DNA of 64,000 nt from JAJPHW01 sp963799065 (GTDB lineage: Bacteria > Acidobacteriota > Terriglobia > Terriglobales > Acidobacteriaceae). A program made the position numbers and the translations under genes. Below the pieces are notes generated by a model. That model worked only from the letters and a program-made list of their open reading frames with translations. It was not told the origin of the DNA and searched no databases. How positions within the stretch are numbered: position 1 is the first letter of the stretch; each line of letters opens with the position of its first letter. The stretch covers positions 1,922,001 to 1,986,000 of the forward strand of contig CAWCVJ010000001.1 in NCBI GenBank assembly GCA_963799065.1, written 5' to 3'. Below, piece after piece: positions 55,171-62,899 of this stretch.

Positions 55171-57471
55171 GTGACCTTTCTCAGCGAACAATCCGCAGCC
55201 AGGTTCGGAATGCTCTCCATATTGCTGTGCATCGGCGTGGGCTGCTCGCGCGATCCGAATGTGCGCAAACAGAAGTATTTTGAGAGCGGGCAGCGCTACT
55301 TCGCCAACGCACAGTATCGCGAAGCGATCATTCAGTTCAGCAACGCGGTGCAGATCGATCCGCGATTCGCCGATGCGCATTATCAGTTGGCGGAGTCCTA
55401 TCTAAAAGAGCAAAATTGGCCGCCCGCGTATCAGGAACTGACGCGCACAATCGAGTTGCAGCCGACGAACTATGCGGCGCATTTGGAGTTGGCCAACCTG
55501 CTACTTGCGGGGCGGGACTTGAAGCAGGCGCAGGAACATACGGACTTATTGTTGCAGGCGCAGCCGCAGAATCCCAAGGTGCATCTGGCAGTAGCGAATC
55601 TGTTGGCCGCTCGGAATGATCTGCCAGGAGCAATGCAGGAGTCGCAGGAGGCGATCGCGCTGGCTCCGGCCGAGTCGGATGCGTATCTGAACCTGGCGCT
55701 GCTGCAAGTGCGAACCAATCAATCGGACGCAGCGGAAGCCAACTTCAAGAAGGCTGCGGAACTGGATCCCAAGTCGACCGAAACCCGGCTGGCGCTGGGA
55801 AACTATTACCAGTCGCGGAGCCGCTACACCGAAGCGGAACAAACGTTTCGGCAGGCGATGCAGGTCGATCCGACCAACCCCGATTCGCGCGGGGCGATCG
55901 CGCGCCTCTACATGTTGCAGGGCAAAAAGGAGGCCGCAGAAACTTTTCTGCGGCAGGTAAAAACCGAATTTCCCGACAACTCGGTCGGCTATCGCATGTT
56001 GGGCGATTTCTATTACGCCATAGGCGATCTCAAAAGCGCAGTTGCAGAGTACGCGTCACTGTATCGGGCTCACCCCAAAGACGCGCAGGTAGAAAAAAAT
56101 TACGTGCAGTTGCTGATTCTGACCCAGGGCTTGGAGGAAGCGTCCAAGCTGAATGATGAGGTCTTGAGGGCGAGTCCGAATGATAGCGAGGCGCTGCTCT
56201 ATCGCGGTCAGATTCAGATCAAAGAAGGCCAAGCCAGCCAGGCGTTGCAGACACTGCAACTCGTGATTAAGAACGATCCGAGCAACGGCTTGGCTCATTA
56301 TCACCTCGGAGTTGCCCAAGCGGAACTGGGCAATGCCCAACAGGCGGAAGCCGAATGGCAGAACGCGGCCAAGCTTCGTCCGGATTTGATCGAGCCCTAC
56401 CAGGCATTGGGTTCGGCAGCGCTGGCTCGAGGCGACATGACAGCGGCCGGGCAAGTGGCGACAGAGTGGATTGAGCTGCGTCCTACTTCACCGGATGGAT
56501 ATTTGTTGCGCGCGGTGTCACTCATCAATCGAAAGCAGTTCGGCGCCGCTGACGGCGATGTGCGAAAGGCGATCGACATCGCGCCGGGGTCCCCGGCTGG
56601 ATACATCCAGCTGGGCAATCTGCACCTGGCGCAGCGGCAGTATCCCGATGCCGCGAAGGCGTTTCAGCAGGCGCTGGATCGCGACCCTCGTTCGCAAGAT
56701 TCGCTGGGTGGGTTGATGAATTCCTACCTCGCGCAGAAGCACGTGGACAAAGCTATCGCCGCCGCGAAGGCACAAATTGAGAAAGTGCCGGACAGCAGCG
56801 CATTCTATGATTTGCTGGGCACAGCGCTTTTCGGCGGCAAGAAAGATCTGAACGCAGCGCAGGCCGCCTTCGCCAAGGCGGCAGAATTGGATAAGAACAA
56901 TTCCGACGCGGTTCTCAAGCTAGGCCAGGTTCAGATCGCAAGCGGCGCAACCGACCAGGCGATCGCCACCTATCAAACTGCGCTCCGGCAAGATCCCAAA
57001 CAGGTACGCTTTTATATCGTGCTGGGCGAAGTTTACGAATCGAAGCGCGACTGGGAACAGGCTAAGCAGATGTATCAAAAAGCGCTGGAACTCAAGCCAG
57101 ACAATCCCCTGGCGTCCAACAACCTGGCCTATGTTCTGTTGCAAACCGGCGGGAGCCTCGACACCGCACTGACGCTGGCACAAACCGCTCGCCGGGGAAT
57201 GCCGAATTCGCCCAATGCGGCCGACACTCTGGGCTGGGTTTATTACCAAAAGGGAGCTTACAAGTCGGCCATCGATTTGTTCCAGGAAGCGCTGCAGTTG
57301 AACCAGAGGTTGAAGGCTCCCGAAGACCCCGCCTTTCACTATCACTTGGGACTGGCTTACGCCAAGGCCGACCAGCGCGAGCTGGCAAAGCAGCAATTGC
57401 AGTTGGTCTTAAAGATTAACCCAAACTTTAGTGATGCCCAAGCCGTCAAAACGCAGCTGGCGTCATTGTGA
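55171..57471 (+). CDS. Large TPR-repeat lipoprotein
   Basis: About 766 residues from GTG 55171; TTG 55144 and ATG 55210 are alternatives. An N-terminal signal MLSILLCIGVGC fits a lipobox, with RF before it as the charged start, which is why the upstream GTG is preferred. From ~residue 40 to the end there are about twenty TPR-type helical repeats (for example YFANAQYREAIIQFSNAVQIDPRFADAHYQL, RQYPDAAKAFQQALDRDPRS). It likely scaffolds a protein complex at the outer membrane. It resembles exopolysaccharide-linked TPR proteins, but no such cluster is near. Confidence 0.82.
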   Translation: MTFLSEQSAARFGMLSILLCIGVGCSRDPNVRKQKYFESGQRYFANAQYREAIIQFSNAVQIDPRFADAHYQLAESYLKEQNWPPAYQELTRTIELQPTNYAAHLELANLLLAGRDLKQAQEHTDLLLQAQPQNPKVHLAVANLLAARNDLPGAMQESQEAIALAPAESDAYLNLALLQVRTNQSDAAEANFKKAAELDPKSTETRLALGNYYQSRSRYTEAEQTFRQAMQVDPTNPDSRGAIARLYMLQGKKEAAETFLRQVKTEFPDNSVGYRMLGDFYYAIGDLKSAVAEYASLYRAHPKDAQVEKNYVQLLILTQGLEEASKLNDEVLRASPNDSEALLYRGQIQIKEGQASQALQTLQLVIKNDPSNGLAHYHLGVAQAELGNAQQAEAEWQNAAKLRPDLIEPYQALGSAALARGDMTAAGQVATEWIELRPTSPDGYLLRAVSLINRKQFGAADGDVRKAIDIAPGSPAGYIQLGNLHLAQRQYPDAAKAFQQALDRDPRSQDSLGGLMNSYLAQKHVDKAIAAAKAQIEKVPDSSAFYDLLGTALFGGKKDLNAAQAAFAKAAELDKNNSDAVLKLGQVQIASGATDQAIATYQTALRQDPKQVRFYIVLGEVYESKRDWEQAKQMYQKALELKPDNPLASNNLAYVLLQTGGSLDTALTLAQTARRGMPNSPNAADTLGWVYYQKGAYKSAIDLFQEALQLNQRLKAPEDPAFHYHLGLAYAKADQRELAKQQLQLVLKINPNFSDAQAVKTQLASL

Positions 57472-57588
57472 ACGCCGCGACTAACTCGCTTTGTAACAGC
57501 ACTTTGGGTCAAACTCGACGTTATACTTTATCCCCCTCATCAGAGATTTTAATTTGTCTTTATGCGACCTACGGAATCTAATAGACCT

Positions 57589-58419
57589 ATGAGCGACAAG
57601 CCTACCAAACGATTTTTGTTCGCCAGCGACTTTGACCAGACGCTGACGTTTAACGACACTGGCTACGTGCTCAGCGAACTGGTGGGCATTCCCACCGAAG
57701 AGTTCGAGCGCAAGGCCCGTGGCATGGCGAAATTGAACCTCGTCCAACAGGGCGCGGAGCTTTCCTACCTTCTCCTGCATGACCCGGAGTTCCAGTCGCG
57801 GGTCAAGCGGGAGCACCTCGACCAGGTCGGCAAGATTATCCGCCTCAAGGAGAATATCGGCCTGCTGAGTGAGATTCTTTCGCGCGGGATCGAGGGCTAT
57901 CACTTCGATTTTTATGTGCTCTCGGCTGCGCCGGTGGAAGTCATTTACTCGGCGCTTGAAGGCATTCTGCCGCGCGATCACATCTTCGGCACGGAGTTCC
58001 GCTACCGTCCTTCGGGCCACATTGAGTCCATTGATCACACTACGGCGGGATACGGCAAGGTTGCCGCGCTCGATCATCTGCAGACCGAGCGTCAGGTCGG
58101 GCCGGATCACATTGTCTATTGTGGCGACGGCAGCTCTGACGTTCACGTCATGCTGCATGTTAACGTTCGCGACGGATTCACCATCGCCGTGTCTGAAGCT
58201 AAACATGTTTCGCAAGTGGCGAAGCGAACCGTGCTCAGCAGTAATGCTTTGGCAGTTCTCGCGCCGGTGCTTGAGGACATCGTGGGATGGGATCGTCTCC
58301 GCATCCGCGAGTTCTTCGAAAGCTATGGCATGTTGATTCAGGAATGGGATCGAGTTCGCACCGATTGGTTGACCCTGCGTCCCTCAGGAGCGCGGGCAGC
58401 CATCGCCGTCGGAGTCTAG
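57589..58419 (+). CDS. HAD-family phosphatase (Pi class I B-like)
   Basis: 276 residues from ATG 57589; ATG 57562 is also possible. Motif I SDFDQTLTFND holds the nucleophilic Asp, the Ser-containing motif II is in FYVLSAAPVEVIY, and motif III/IV is GYGKVAAL...YCGDGSSDVHVM with the acidic pair. This matches MtnX/SerB-like HAD-IB hydrolases. Substrate unknown. A strong terminator follows immediately. Confidence 0.85.
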   Translation: MSDKPTKRFLFASDFDQTLTFNDTGYVLSELVGIPTEEFERKARGMAKLNLVQQGAELSYLLLHDPEFQSRVKREHLDQVGKIIRLKENIGLLSEILSRGIEGYHFDFYVLSAAPVEVIYSALEGILPRDHIFGTEFRYRPSGHIESIDHTTAGYGKVAALDHLQTERQVGPDHIVYCGDGSSDVHVMLHVNVRDGFTIAVSEAKHVSQVAKRTVLSSNALAVLAPVLEDIVGWDRLRIREFFESYGMLIQEWDRVRTDWLTLRPSGARAAIAVGV

Positions 58420-58451
58420 TTGGATCTCCTAATTGTTGGAGCTGAATCCTT

Positions 58452-58490
58452 GGCATGAGCGGCCTCATCTACCGCTCATGCCGTTTTTTT
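58452..58490 (+). terminator. Rho-independent terminator overlapping the next start codon
   Basis: An 11-bp perfect stem GGCATGAGCGG (58452-58462) / CCGCTCATGCC (58472-58482), then G and seven T (58484-58490). Its right arm holds the ATG (58478) that begins the HtrA-like gene, and the T tract encodes the following Phe-Phe. Confidence 0.88.
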
Positions 58491-59506
58491 CTGAGCTGTC
58501 TTTTTCGGAAACCGCTTCCGATTCCCGACCGCAAGACGCCGGTACAGGCGATCGCGACGGCGAGTTGCTCGACGCTTATTCTTCCGCGGTAGTACACTCG
58601 GCCGAGAAGATCAGTCCGTCCGTCGTTAAGATTGGCGTGAAGCAAGCCGCGAACCGCAACGATCGTCAGTCTGAACGCGAAGGCGGCGGTTCAGGATTCA
58701 TCTTCGCCCCCGATGGACTGATTCTTACCAACAGCCATGTCGTGCACGACGCGACGAAAATCGAAGTCTCGCTGGCCGATGGACGACGCTTCCCTGCCGA
58801 CGTTACCGGCGACGACCCCGCGACGGATTTAGCTGTGATTCACGTTCACGCCCCCTCTCTCGTCGCCGCCGGACTGGGCGACTCGCAAAAGCTGCGGGTC
58901 GGACAGCTGGCCATTGCGGTCGGCAACCCGTACGGATTTCAATATACGGTGACTGCGGGGGTGGTCAGCGCGTTGGGCCGGTCGTTGCGCTCGTACTCCG
59001 GACGCATGATCGACGACGTCATTCAAACCGACGCGTCGCTGAATCCAGGTAATTCCGGCGGGCCGCTGGTGAACTCCGAAGGCCAGGTCATTGGAGTGAA
59101 CACGGCGACCATCATGGGTGCGCAAGGCTTGTGCTTCGCCATCGGAATTAATACCGCGAAGTTCGTAGTCAGCCGTCTGTTGCGCGATGGCAAGATTCGC
59201 CGCAGTTATATCGGAGTCGAAGCGCAGACCGTTCCGCTGCATCGCAAGCTGATTCGGTTTTACGATTTGCAGCAAGACACCGGAGTAGTCGTGATGTCGG
59301 TCACAGACGGCGGCCCGGCCAGGAACGCCGGCTTGCGAAATCTCGACGTGATCGTTGCGTTGGACGGCAAACCCGTCGCCGGCGTGGACGACTTGCACCG
59401 CCTGCTCACCGATGCCCGCGTCGGCGTCAGCAGTGCGCTAACGATCCTGCGCAATACCGACAAACTGGACGTGCAGATCGTCCCGCAGGAGTCCCGCGGA
59501 AACTAG
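58478..59506 (+). CDS. HtrA/DegP-like (S1C) serine protease with one PDZ domain
   Basis: 342 residues from ATG 58478; the frame opens at TTG 58433. No signal peptide is visible. Trypsin-like triad: LTNSHVVHD (His), DPATDLAVIHV (Asp), and NPGNSGGPLV (Ser). One PDZ domain (MSVTDGGPARNAGLRNLDVIVALDGKPVAGVDDLH) is C-terminal. It may act in the cytoplasm, or an alternate start may add a signal. The ATG lies within the terminator of the preceding gene, so its expression may depend on readthrough or a promoter nearby. Confidence 0.9.
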   Translation: MPFFSELSFSETASDSRPQDAGTGDRDGELLDAYSSAVVHSAEKISPSVVKIGVKQAANRNDRQSEREGGGSGFIFAPDGLILTNSHVVHDATKIEVSLADGRRFPADVTGDDPATDLAVIHVHAPSLVAAGLGDSQKLRVGQLAIAVGNPYGFQYTVTAGVVSALGRSLRSYSGRMIDDVIQTDASLNPGNSGGPLVNSEGQVIGVNTATIMGAQGLCFAIGINTAKFVVSRLLRDGKIRRSYIGVEAQTVPLHRKLIRFYDLQQDTGVVVMSVTDGGPARNAGLRNLDVIVALDGKPVAGVDDLHRLLTDARVGVSSALTILRNTDKLDVQIVPQESRGN

Positions 59507-59535
59507 AGCTTCATCGTCGCGACGGTTAACCGGCC

Positions 59536-59886
59536 TCACTTAACCACGACCGTCCCCGTCATCTTGGGATGAATCGAGCAGAAATAATTGTAGGGGCCCG
59601 CCTTGGTGAAGGTGTAGGAAAACTTCTCGTCGGTATCCCGCACTTTAGACTTGAACACATCCTCCGTACTCACCACCGTGTGCGGGATGTCATCGCGGTT
59701 GGTCCAAGTGACAGTCGTTCCGACAGACACAGCGATCGTCTGTGGCGTGAAACTGAAGTTATCGATCGTCACTTCGGCGACTGGGGCAGAGTCCGCGTTT
59801 GCGGCCTTGACTTCGTGCGACAGTGTCCACAGAGCCATAATCGCTACGAAACCTAATATTCTCCAGCGCGCACTACCGCTCTTCAT
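59536..59886 (-). CDS. Exported cupredoxin (plastocyanin/azurin-like)
   Basis: 116 residues. Signal peptide ILGFVAIMALWTLSHEVKA. The copper site is complete: IPHTVVSTED (His), then NYFCSIHPKMTG with Cys, His and Met, the type 1 set. It should carry electrons in the periplasm. It is last in a group with the metallophosphoesterase and DUF2231 genes. Confidence 0.92.
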   Translation of the reverse strand: MKSGSARWRILGFVAIMALWTLSHEVKAANADSAPVAEVTIDNFSFTPQTIAVSVGTTVTWTNRDDIPHTVVSTEDVFKSKVRDTDEKFSYTFTKAGPYNYFCSIHPKMTGTVVVK

Positions 59887-59918
59887 TGTTCAGACCTCCT
59901 TGATGTTGTTGGGTTTTC

Positions 59919-60890
59919 TTAGGCCAGCGTCGAATCTACGATCGCCAACGAATGAGGATGGCGCACATAATTCACCTCGGTGATTCCAAGCACACTGCGC
60001 AACTGCTCCGCCGCAACTTTCATCGGCCCGGGAGAAGCCGCTTGACCCGGCATTGGCTGCGGAAACGCCGTGGACATCGCAGTGTGAAACGTCACATTCC
60101 CTTCGATCTTCTGCATGGTCTGATGAATGTGTCCATTCAGCACCGTTACGGAGCCGAACTTCCTCAGGTAGCCGAGCCCCTGGGCACTGTCGTCGGTGCC
60201 CCATCCCCACTCGGGATAGACCGACCAAAGCGGGATGTGCGCGAATACGACGATGGGTGTGCTGTGCTTGACGTGAGCGACGTCCTTTTCCATCCACTCG
60301 AGTTGCGCGCTGCCCAGCGAACCCAGTCCGCCTGACTTGAGATTCATCACGTTGACCAGCCCGATGAAATGAACGCCCTTGTGATCGAAGCTATACCAGC
60401 CCGCACCCTGCGTATTCTTGCCGTAACGGGCGAGATAGGACGCGCCGTTGTCGTCGAGTACATCATGTTCGCCGGGGACAAAGAAGACGTCTTTCGCGCG
60501 CGCTCTCTTCAAGATTTGATCGACGGTATCGAATTGCTCCGGCTTCGAAAGATGGCTGATGTCACCCGTGTGGAGCAGAAACTCCGGCGGTATTGCCAGG
60601 CCGTTGATCTTGTCCACCGCGGCCTGCAAAGTCGCGACGACGACAGGGTTGGCCGGCTTGTTGAATCCCATGTGGCTATCGCTGATCTGCACAAAGCTGA
60701 AGCCGCCAGGCTTGCCCCCGCCAGCGGTCAGGCTCTTGCCAAAAGCCTGTGAAACAGGGACGCCGCCGCTCATGGTCCAGACCAATCCCGTGCCCGCCCA
60801 GGCCATGCACTTGAGAAATCCGCGCCGGTTGACGCCGTCGTTGTTGAGATCTTGCATTTCCTGATCGATGAAGTTTTTGTTGTTCGCCAT
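59919..60890 (-). CDS. Tat-exported metallophosphoesterase
   Basis: 323 residues; AGGA site. Twin-arginine signal VNRRGFLKCMAWAGTGLVW precedes the mature part. Calcineurin-like motifs: QISDSHMGF (D-x-H), HTGDISHLSK (G-D), PGEHDVLDD (G-x-x-D variant of G-N-H), VVFAHIPLW (H), LNGHIHQTM (G-H-x-H). It acts in the periplasm on a phosphoester, substrate unknown. It is next to the cupredoxin gene. Confidence 0.9.
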   Translation of the reverse strand: MANNKNFIDQEMQDLNNDGVNRRGFLKCMAWAGTGLVWTMSGGVPVSQAFGKSLTAGGGKPGGFSFVQISDSHMGFNKPANPVVVATLQAAVDKINGLAIPPEFLLHTGDISHLSKPEQFDTVDQILKRARAKDVFFVPGEHDVLDDNGASYLARYGKNTQGAGWYSFDHKGVHFIGLVNVMNLKSGGLGSLGSAQLEWMEKDVAHVKHSTPIVVFAHIPLWSVYPEWGWGTDDSAQGLGYLRKFGSVTVLNGHIHQTMQKIEGNVTFHTAMSTAFPQPMPGQAASPGPMKVAAEQLRSVLGITEVNYVRHPHSLAIVDSTLA

Positions 60891-60958
60891 TTTCCTCCCC
60901 TTTACGCATTCATGTTCTGCGGTGATAACCGGGACCAGATCGTTTTATTCCACAAAAA

Positions 60959-61408
60959 TTAATTCGGACCGTTCACGCCGCTGAGAAATCCGCCCAGGTG
61001 GCCCGTGAGGGCAACGACGATCACTCCCACAAGTTCCATAAGAAAGCGCCAACGCGGGGCAGTTGCTTGCGGTCGGCGAGTGCGTCGATAGACATACAGG
61101 CTGAGCCACACAAATACCGTGGATACGCAAGCCAAGATCAAGTGCATCAGCAGAATCCCCTTCACCTTCTGACCTTCCAGTTGGAACTGCCAGGCGAGAA
61201 TGCCGGTGCCGAGGGCGGGAATCGTCGAGAGAGCTGCGGCGAGAAAGTTAAAGTAGGCTCCCTGGGCGACGTCGCGGGACTTCGTCCAGTGGGCGAAAAG
61301 GTCGAACGCCATTGCGGAAATGAACAGCGCAATAGGAAAATGGATGACCACGACATGCTGCGCGTTTCGTGCCAACAGCGCCGTCTTGAGATCGAAGGGA
61401 GTGTTCAT
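60959..61408 (-). CDS. DUF2231 membrane protein
   Basis: 149 residues, four hydrophobic helices: VVVIHFPIALFISAMAFDLF, GAYFNFLAAALSTIPALGTGILAWQ, LMHLILACVSTVFVWLSLYVY, VGVIVVALTGHLGGFL. The HFPI and GHLGG motifs are characteristic of DUF2231. It is first in the leftward group with the metallophosphoesterase and cupredoxin, suggesting a membrane redox or metal role. Confidence 0.85.
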   Translation of the reverse strand: MNTPFDLKTALLARNAQHVVVIHFPIALFISAMAFDLFAHWTKSRDVAQGAYFNFLAAALSTIPALGTGILAWQFQLEGQKVKGILLMHLILACVSTVFVWLSLYVYRRTRRPQATAPRWRFLMELVGVIVVALTGHLGGFLSGVNGPN

Positions 61409-61521
61409 GTCGAGTCCCGGCGTTCGAATACTCTAACGATCGAACGGTCGATTTATTCCCCCCAAACTTATTGTTGCTCCCCTGGAATAAAATCCCGTCT
61501 CACTGGTTTACTCTGGTGGGC

Positions 61522-62055
61522 GTGCCGAGAGTGGATCAATCCGGTTCGTTCGAAGAACTGGCGATGCCGCTCTTCGATCAGCTCTACAACTTTGCCCACT
61601 GGCTGACGCAGAATCGCGAGGAGGCGGAGGATCTAGTGCAGGAAACGTATGCCAAAGCGCTGCGGGGATTCTCATCGTTCCAGCCCGGCACGAACTTCCG
61701 CGCCTGGATGTACCGCATCTTGCGCAACACCTTCCTGACTTCGCGAACCGGACTAAAGGCCGCGACGACTATTCCTCTCACCGCCGAATCGGACGACGCA
61801 TTGGAACTTGCTGTCGAAACAGATACGCCCGAAAGCGTTTTCATTGACCGTTCCAATCGAGCCATGCTCGAGGACGCGATGGAAGAATTGCCGCTTCACT
61901 CTCGCGAAATTCTGTTGCTCTGCGAAGTGGAAGAAATGTCTTACCAGGAGCTTGCGGAAGCGCTGTCCATTCCGATCGGCACAGTAATGTCGCGTTTGTC
62001 GCGGGCGCGCAGACACTTGCGAGATCTTTTGCGACAGAGGCTGCAAAAGGCATGA
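61522..62055 (+). CDS. ECF RNA polymerase sigma factor
   Basis: 177 residues from GTG 61522; GTG 61516, TTG 61471 or ATG 61564 are alternatives. Region 2: SFEELAMPLFDQLYNFAHWL, REEAEDLVQETYAKALRGF and FRAWMYRILRNTFL. Region 4: EDAMEELPLHSREILLLCEVEEMSYQELAEALSIPIGTVMSRLSRARRHLRDLL. The stop overlaps the anti-sigma start by ATGA. It is divergent from the DUF2231/phosphoesterase/cupredoxin group, a likely target. Confidence 0.9.
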   Translation: MPRVDQSGSFEELAMPLFDQLYNFAHWLTQNREEAEDLVQETYAKALRGFSSFQPGTNFRAWMYRILRNTFLTSRTGLKAATTIPLTAESDDALELAVETDTPESVFIDRSNRAMLEDAMEELPLHSREILLLCEVEEMSYQELAEALSIPIGTVMSRLSRARRHLRDLLRQRLQKA

Positions 62056-62804
62056 CTATGGTGTGCAATTCATGGAAGGCGCAAATCGATCGGTACCTGG
62101 ACGGCGAACTTCCGGCGGACAAAATGCGCGCCTTTGACGGGCACCTGCGCACTTGTCCCGCCTGCGCCGCGGACGCGCTGGCCCATGTCCAGTTGAAGCG
62201 CAGTGTTCAAGTGGCCGGCAGACGATTCGCCCCCAGCGCGGACCTCCGCAAGCGTATACAAAGGACCGTCAGTCCCAGGCCGCAACGAAATTTCAGCCTG
62301 GCGTGGGCATGCGCGATAGCGGTGGCGACTATTCTCATAGCCGGCACATTGGCCTTCACCTACGCAAACTCACATTCCAGCCGAGACCACGTCTACAGCG
62401 AGATTGCCGACCTCCACGTCGCCGCACTGGCCAGTTCGTCCCCCGTCGATGTCGTCTCCACCGACCGGCACACGGTGAAGCCCTGGTTTCAAGGAAGAAT
62501 TCCTTTCTCCTTCAACCTGCCCGAGCTACAGAACAAGGAGTTCACGCTCATCGGAGGACGCATCTCCTATCTCGATCAGGTTCCCGGAGCGCAACTCATC
62601 TACGACGTGCGCAAGCATCATATTTCCGTTTTTATATTTCAGGAACGATTCCTCCCCAGAGACTTGAATGGAGGCTCCCTCGATCCCAAGAAACTTCCCT
62701 TCAATCTTGAAACCTTTAGCCAAGCCGGACTGCGCTATTTTGTCATCGGCGATACAAACCCGGCTGACCTGGACACGTTGGCAAAGCTCTTCCAGGGGCG
62801 CTAA
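62052..62804 (+). CDS. Zinc-finger transmembrane anti-sigma factor
   Basis: 250 residues. The N-terminal zf-HC2 motif (HLRTCPACAAD, H-x3-C-x2-C) binds sigma factor. One membrane helix (LAWACAIAVATILIAGTLAFTY) is followed by a periplasmic domain with PWFQGRIPFSFNLPELQNKEFTLIGGRISYLDQVPGAQLIYDVRKHHISVF. Translated right after its sigma factor by ATGA overlap, the standard arrangement. Confidence 0.9.
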   Translation: MTMVCNSWKAQIDRYLDGELPADKMRAFDGHLRTCPACAADALAHVQLKRSVQVAGRRFAPSADLRKRIQRTVSPRPQRNFSLAWACAIAVATILIAGTLAFTYANSHSSRDHVYSEIADLHVAALASSSPVDVVSTDRHTVKPWFQGRIPFSFNLPELQNKEFTLIGGRISYLDQVPGAQLIYDVRKHHISVFIFQERFLPRDLNGGSLDPKKLPFNLETFSQAGLRYFVIGDTNPADLDTLAKLFQGR

Positions 62805-62899
62805 CCCGCCATCGGCGCTCACCGCCACCTTCGCTCCGGCAATAGAATCCGCTCCTGAGCGGGGAATACACTATGTAGGACTTGCCCAAGTCATACTTC

